Shown in pieces: positions 26,101-32,100 of a stretch of DNA of 64,000 bases. Position 1 is the first letter of the stretch. Each line of letters opens with the position of its first letter. A model generated the notes under the pieces. That model ran no database searches and was not told the DNA's origin. It saw nothing but the letters and a program-made list of their open reading frames with translations. The stretch covers positions 836,221 to 900,220 of the forward strand of contig NW_017802658.1 of assembly GCF_001625305.1 (NCBI RefSeq). Direction: 5' to 3'. Origin of the DNA: Branchiostoma belcheri (lineage: Eukaryota; Chordata; Leptocardii; Amphioxiformes; Branchiostomatidae). A program made the translations under genes and the position numbers.

Positions 26101-29100
26101 AAAATTGCACTGTATACCCTGGCACCCCTGTTCTTACACTGCACCTCTCACACATACGCGTCCCCTCGTTAGCCAGCACTAATGACCGCCGTACTAACGA
26201 ATGTCTCCCTCCCCCATGCGTCGCTACGTGTTGTGTGAAGACTACAACCTGCGCCCACCAAGTAAGAACACTCGACCTTGGTTACCCTTGGTCATTGCAA
26301 AGGTGTTGGGAAAGATTGGGTGGTGGACTCCGGGTAAAATCACTGTGTAGAGCAGAGGGCCCTGTAGCCAGCGAAGATACTGTTTCTATAGTTTGTATTT
26401 ATTATTAAAAATTGATTGGTGTTTTATCATATATGATAAAAATGATACATAATTCTGGTATACATGTAGGTTAAAAACGTACCAAAAAGGCTGAATAGCA
26501 TTAATTTTCTCTGCCTTTAAGTCTCAAAGTAAACAAAATTTTTTCAATGTTTGCGACTAAAATTCAGTGAATAGATTTTATTTCATATGGTTTGTATTGA
26601 GACGAGTTGTCAAACAACGATTAGTTTTTGCTTATTATGTTTCATATATTTAGTAATTTTGTACTTCCAGTCTAAAATATTTTCAAAAATCACATGATTG
26701 TAAGATTTTTGGCAGTCACAGTATCTTTCCTGGGTTAACAGGGCACAAATAGGGTTTTAGAGTAGTCATACATGTAATAGATCTTGTTCCACAGGAACAA
26801 TAAAATGTGTGTGTAAGGTGACCCCCCCTCCCCCCTGGAAGTTCTGGTGTCGGTAAAACCCCCACAAACACCCTCCAACCACTCAAACCCACCATTTTCT
26901 TTTGAAGCTGATGAAGAAGAAGCCAGTCATGACGAGGAAGACAAATCTTACAAACCCAAAAAGAAAAACCCGTTTAAGAAAAGACCTCGAAAAAAGAGCG
27001 CAGAGGATGAAGGGGTGACCGTTAGGTCAAGCCGCAGCACTTTGAAAGTTCCCATGGCCAGTAGGTTCTTTCTGATTGAAAAAATGCATAATAGTATTAA
27101 TAAGCAAGCTGGGTAGTAGGGTGGCATAAGAACATCATTTGTATAAACAAGGCAAAGCTATTTATTTTATTTTGCATTTTGGTGGCAAAATTTCCAGCAT
27201 CATAAATGGCTTGTAGGAGCTCAAAAGGCAAAAAAAAAAAAAAATCTCAGTCGAATTGGGTCCTATCGGTTTGTGTGCCTTGCAATATAAATTATGCTTC
27301 AAGGTAGTGCTATAATAGGTAATTCAGTGCCGGGTGACAGTGGTTGTTGTGAGTTATTGGTGGCCTTGTTGCTGTCTGCTTTGCAATACCCTGTTATAGT
27401 CTGTGTTCATACAGGCTGCCTTGTCCACATGAGACATAATCAATATGTTTAGAGAAGAATTTGTGTTGCATCTTTAGTTAATGCTTGCCAGCAAAATGCA
27501 TGAAAATGAAAGCAAAGAGGATATAGAAAAGAGATTATTAAAAACTTTAAAAAGCAATGGACCACTCATACGTGAAATTATTATTGCACTGCCATAATTG
27601 CATGTTTGTATATTTTGAAAATATGACTAAGATGAACGTATCTAAAATGGCAAACAAAATTTTCTTTATAGCACAACATGAGATTATGTGGACTATGCAG
27701 CTTGCAGCGTACTTGTGGATTGTTTTGTTTTTGAATGTTCCCTTGAAGTTTAAACACTGAAAGATGCTGTCAATATTTTGTGCAGTCATACAGAGTAAAA
27801 AAAAAGTGTAAAACGATACATTTCTTTTGTAACCTGATTGTGTTTTTCTCTACTACTATCTACTAGGCTTCTGACACGTTCTAACTCTTTGCAGCTTTGC
27901 CGTATTCTTCTATTTCCTGGTAACCTTGTCTGTCTGACTGTCTGTCTCTATCTGTGGCTTTAAAAACTCATCTGTTGTTAAGGTTTGAAATGGGGAAATG
28001 AGGGGCCAGTGGTCTTGTTTTGTGTCGGTGTTTCTACATTGCCAAGTACAGTACTTCATATAAAATCTCTGTCATAATCCAAAGGGTGACAAGGAAGGTT
28101 AAGTTTGATGATATTACCTCCAAGCTTAAGTTCATTGTCCAACAAATTAGCAATTATTAATATTATGTGGGTCCAAAAACATTACTAGGTGTTTTCTTCC
28201 ATTATGAAACTATCTTGTCTTTTCTTCATTCTAACAAATAAACCACCTAAGTTTAAACACTGTTAAAAGCAACAAAAAAGAAAATTCTTTCCTTACATTT
28301 TCTCACATTTTCACCTTATTATTCAGTGTTCTCCATTTTAGCATTTAGATGCGTAAAGAAATGATCTGGCTCAAGTACACAATTACTGTTGATGAACCAT
28401 ACAGATGTGGGCAATACAGTTCTTTGAGGTTTGCTGTTCACAGAAATACTAGTCTGAAACACATCAGCCAGTAAGTACATACATGCAATGTAATTACTAA
28501 TCCTGACCAATGGCTGATCCCCAGGCCCAATGATGGACAGGAGGAGACGGAGTAAGTCACCTGACCCCATCAGTCTGCTGCCAGCCATGAAACAGACAGT
28601 TGTCCAGGACATGAGGTAAGATCATTCACTAATAGTTTTACTAAACACTTTAACTATTAACTGTAGCACAAAGCATAATTGACTGTATATAATAAGGCTA
28701 CATTTTGTAGTACATTTTGTAGATTTGCATGTAAACTGTATGAGACTGAACTGACACATAGTATTACTTGGTAAGCAAGTAATCCTGAAAATTTTTTGAC
28801 CACAGCTCCATCAAGCAGTATTAAAGATATGATACAAGTCAATATTAGTATACTTTATGGAAAGACATTTGAGAAGAAGGCCTGGTTACCGATTTGAAAC
28901 TCATTTTGGCTACCAAGTCTATTTGTCCTCTTTGTAAATTAAAAGATACTGGTTTGGTTTGGTTTGGTTTGGTTTGGTTTGGTAACCAGGCTATTGAAAA
29001 CTGGCCACAATTATGATCTTATAGGAGTATCAATTTTTGGAATCTTGTTATACTATAGGAAACAAAAAAGGCTTTTGCATAATGGCTGTTTTAAATGTAT

Positions 29101-32100
29101 CTTGTGTGAGCATTTTGTGTGAGCATTTACTTTTCTCGTGTGAACATTTATAACAACTTGTACATTTGCAGGAGCATCCAGTCTATGAAGGAGATAAAGA
29201 CAGATGTAGGGTTTGCGCGGACGTGGGTTAGACTGTCCATAGAGAAGAAGATGCTGTCTGCACATCTCAAGGAGTTACTGGCTGATCAGGAGCTTCTCAA
29301 GTAAGCCACGTCATTGGTCCATTCAAACATGCAGCTGACCAATCAACTGACTGCATATACATTGTAGGGGATGCATAAGACATATATTTGATTTGAGTCT
29401 TTTTTATCTTAAAATTTAGCTAAGTGTCAAGAAAGGATATCATTGGTCAATTGACTGCATTTTGCACTATATTCAAGTCTTGTATTTTTTCTTTCAAGTT
29501 ACTACTGTAAATGTACGAAGAAATATTTTTAACCTCCTTGAATGTGCACATCAGAATGATGATTATGAAAATTGCTAAGTTACTGATCTACTGCTTGTGA
29601 AGAAAGGATGTCATTTGTCAGCTGTACATTTGAATCAACTAATCAGACTACAGATTGACTATTACAGGCAAACATAGAAGAAACTAATTGCATTTGCAAA
29701 ACTAAAGTCAGAAGAATATATAACCACCATGCATTTCTTGCATTGGCAAGTTAAACCTCCTCTCTGCTGCCTAACCCCATAATCAACACAAATTTTGTGC
29801 CAAATGGGCACCTTAGCATGCTGAAGGTTAATGTGTACTGATTTTGTGCCATACCTCAGGTCCCGGTACAAGAGGTACGCGTTCCTGCGTTCGGAGGAGG
29901 AGAGAGAACAGTTCCTGTATCACCTCCTGTCACTCAACGCTGTCGACTACTTCTGTTTCACCAACTGTTTCACTGCCACAGGTTTGAACATGCTAACTTA
30001 TGATTAGAAGTACTTGTTTTGGGTGGCTGAGTTTGTCATAGAATTAGATTCTGTTGCATGGTGGATGGGAGGTGATTTTAACAGTTGATTAATAAGGAAG
30101 TCATGCCTACAGTAAAGGTGGACGGTAATGTATGGAGTGGTGTGATTCCCAATTAAATAACATTATACAATCCCCTCCACAGTTTCATTACATTCATGAA
30201 AACCCAAGACAATTCCAGGAGGTCTGTGAAAGTTGCAAAAACCCAAAATAGTTCTAGGAAGTATGAATTTAGATGCTTCCATTGCTAGAATAAATATATG
30301 GTATGGAATGAATTAACCCTTTCTTTGCTATGCTTGCAGCAACAATAAGCAGTTAGCATATGATAAAGTCTGTTTTAGTACTTTTACTTCTACTTTTACA
30401 GTTACACCTTACCTGGTGGTTGTACCCAGCAAACATGTATGGTATAGAAAAGGTTAACCCTTTCCTTGCTATGCCAGTCATTGTCAGTACAAGCTTAATG
30501 CTTGGGCAAATCCACAGCAAGCAGAAGGTTATAATAAGGAAGTGTGTTTTGTTCCCCAGTCATTCCATACCGTGTGGTGATCGTGCCCAGTCGTAAGTTT
30601 AACGCCTCCACCACGACTGCCCAGCCCTGGATGTGTCTGGCAGGGGAGATGAGTGACACGGGCATCATACAGCTGCCCAAAAATACTCTGGAGATGACAT
30701 TCGAGGTACACTTGTTTTAGTTTATATTTAGATCTGTAAATTTGTTGATTTTTTTCCTCATATATTTTTCTCAGATACATTTTTCTCAGAGTATTATGTC
30801 CAACAGAAAGAGTCATCTGATTTTAAGTTACTGTGATAACTTTATGGACAGATGTAATACATAACCTCACTCTCCATATTAAATGTACCTTCCCACCACA
30901 AGAATCACACCCACACACTGTGTTGAATGTACTTTCACCTGTAATCAAAGCCTCACCCCCAAAATGTTGTAAAATGTACCTTCCCCAGCATAAGAACCTT
31001 GGCCTGATGATGACATAACAGTAGACTGATGCCCAACCCCACACTGTCTGTGAATGTACTGTCCCCTAATGATATATCCCTAACACACTGTTACTGTACC
31101 TCCCCCAGCATAAGAACCTGGGCCTGATGACCACCCTGCGTATCGGCCATGACAACAGTGGACTGATGCCCAAATGGATGGTGGAGTACATCCTGGTTAG
31201 GAACGAGGTCACAGGTCACACATACAAGTAAGACAGTCTTTTTTTTCATTTTTATTTATTTTTACCAGTAGGTCACACTCAGGTCAATAACCTGTTTTTC
31301 AGGTAACCATGGGCATATAAAAGTTTCATACACAAGACAGTATGTCATGCAGTTTTAGATTAGCAAGACATTTTGTGTGCCAACTTGAAGTTTTAAACCT
31401 AGATTTAAAACACCAGTATGATACCAAGTAACGCTGTAAACACCTATATTATGCCCTGGCCAAATGTTTCAATCCCCGAGTAATTCCTATAGATGAATGG
31501 ACTAGTGGCTAGACATGTTCTTGGGAAAGGCTCTTAACATGACTTTTGTCACTCCACCTCTGTATAAAATGGGCACCCGTCTTGGGTTATGGAGGTAAAA
31601 GGCAGTGGAAGGAGAGGGATGGGCTTTCTCTTCCAATACTGTGCCTCAGACGCAGTGGACTAACAACCCACTGCTCCTAAACCTACCCCCTACACCATAT
31701 GCAGAGAAGAACCTTAACTTATCTCATTGTGTACATTCTACAGGTTCCAGTGTGGTCGGTGGCTGGGGAAGGGAGTGGATGACGGCAGTCTGGAGAGACT
31801 GTTGGTGGGAGAGCTGCTGAGAAAACCTGTCGACACTGAAGGTAGGGCAGTCAGTTTAACCCCTAGTGTGCCAAGACTGGGAGACAGGGGTACCACCTAT
31901 TAGGCTATCTTGTTACTTGGGAAGATAAAGGTTAAAAACAAAACTGTTCGCTAAATTTGTTGAAAGGGGCTTCCAATATGGTAGCTGCTAGCATGCCATG
32001 ATCTTTTGTCTGTAATTTGTTCAGTACAAACCAGAAAGCAGATTCTAAAGTTATAGCAAATTTAGCATTTTACTTACTGGTAGTTGCATGTGGTTTTCTA

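Larger units (their letters stand above)
24947..26907 (+). other. DENND5 intron 12
   Basis: A 2-kb intron with irregular GTAGTGT-rich sequence (25480-25640), the palindromic minisatellite element at 25760-26130, and a possible alternative first exon at 26216-26261. Otherwise AT-rich and featureless. Confidence 0.6.

Noticed and set aside
26173-26261. Internal exon with acceptor CCTCGTTAG
   Set aside because: From this acceptor the frame that fits the donor hits a stop, and its length does not fit the neighbouring phases.
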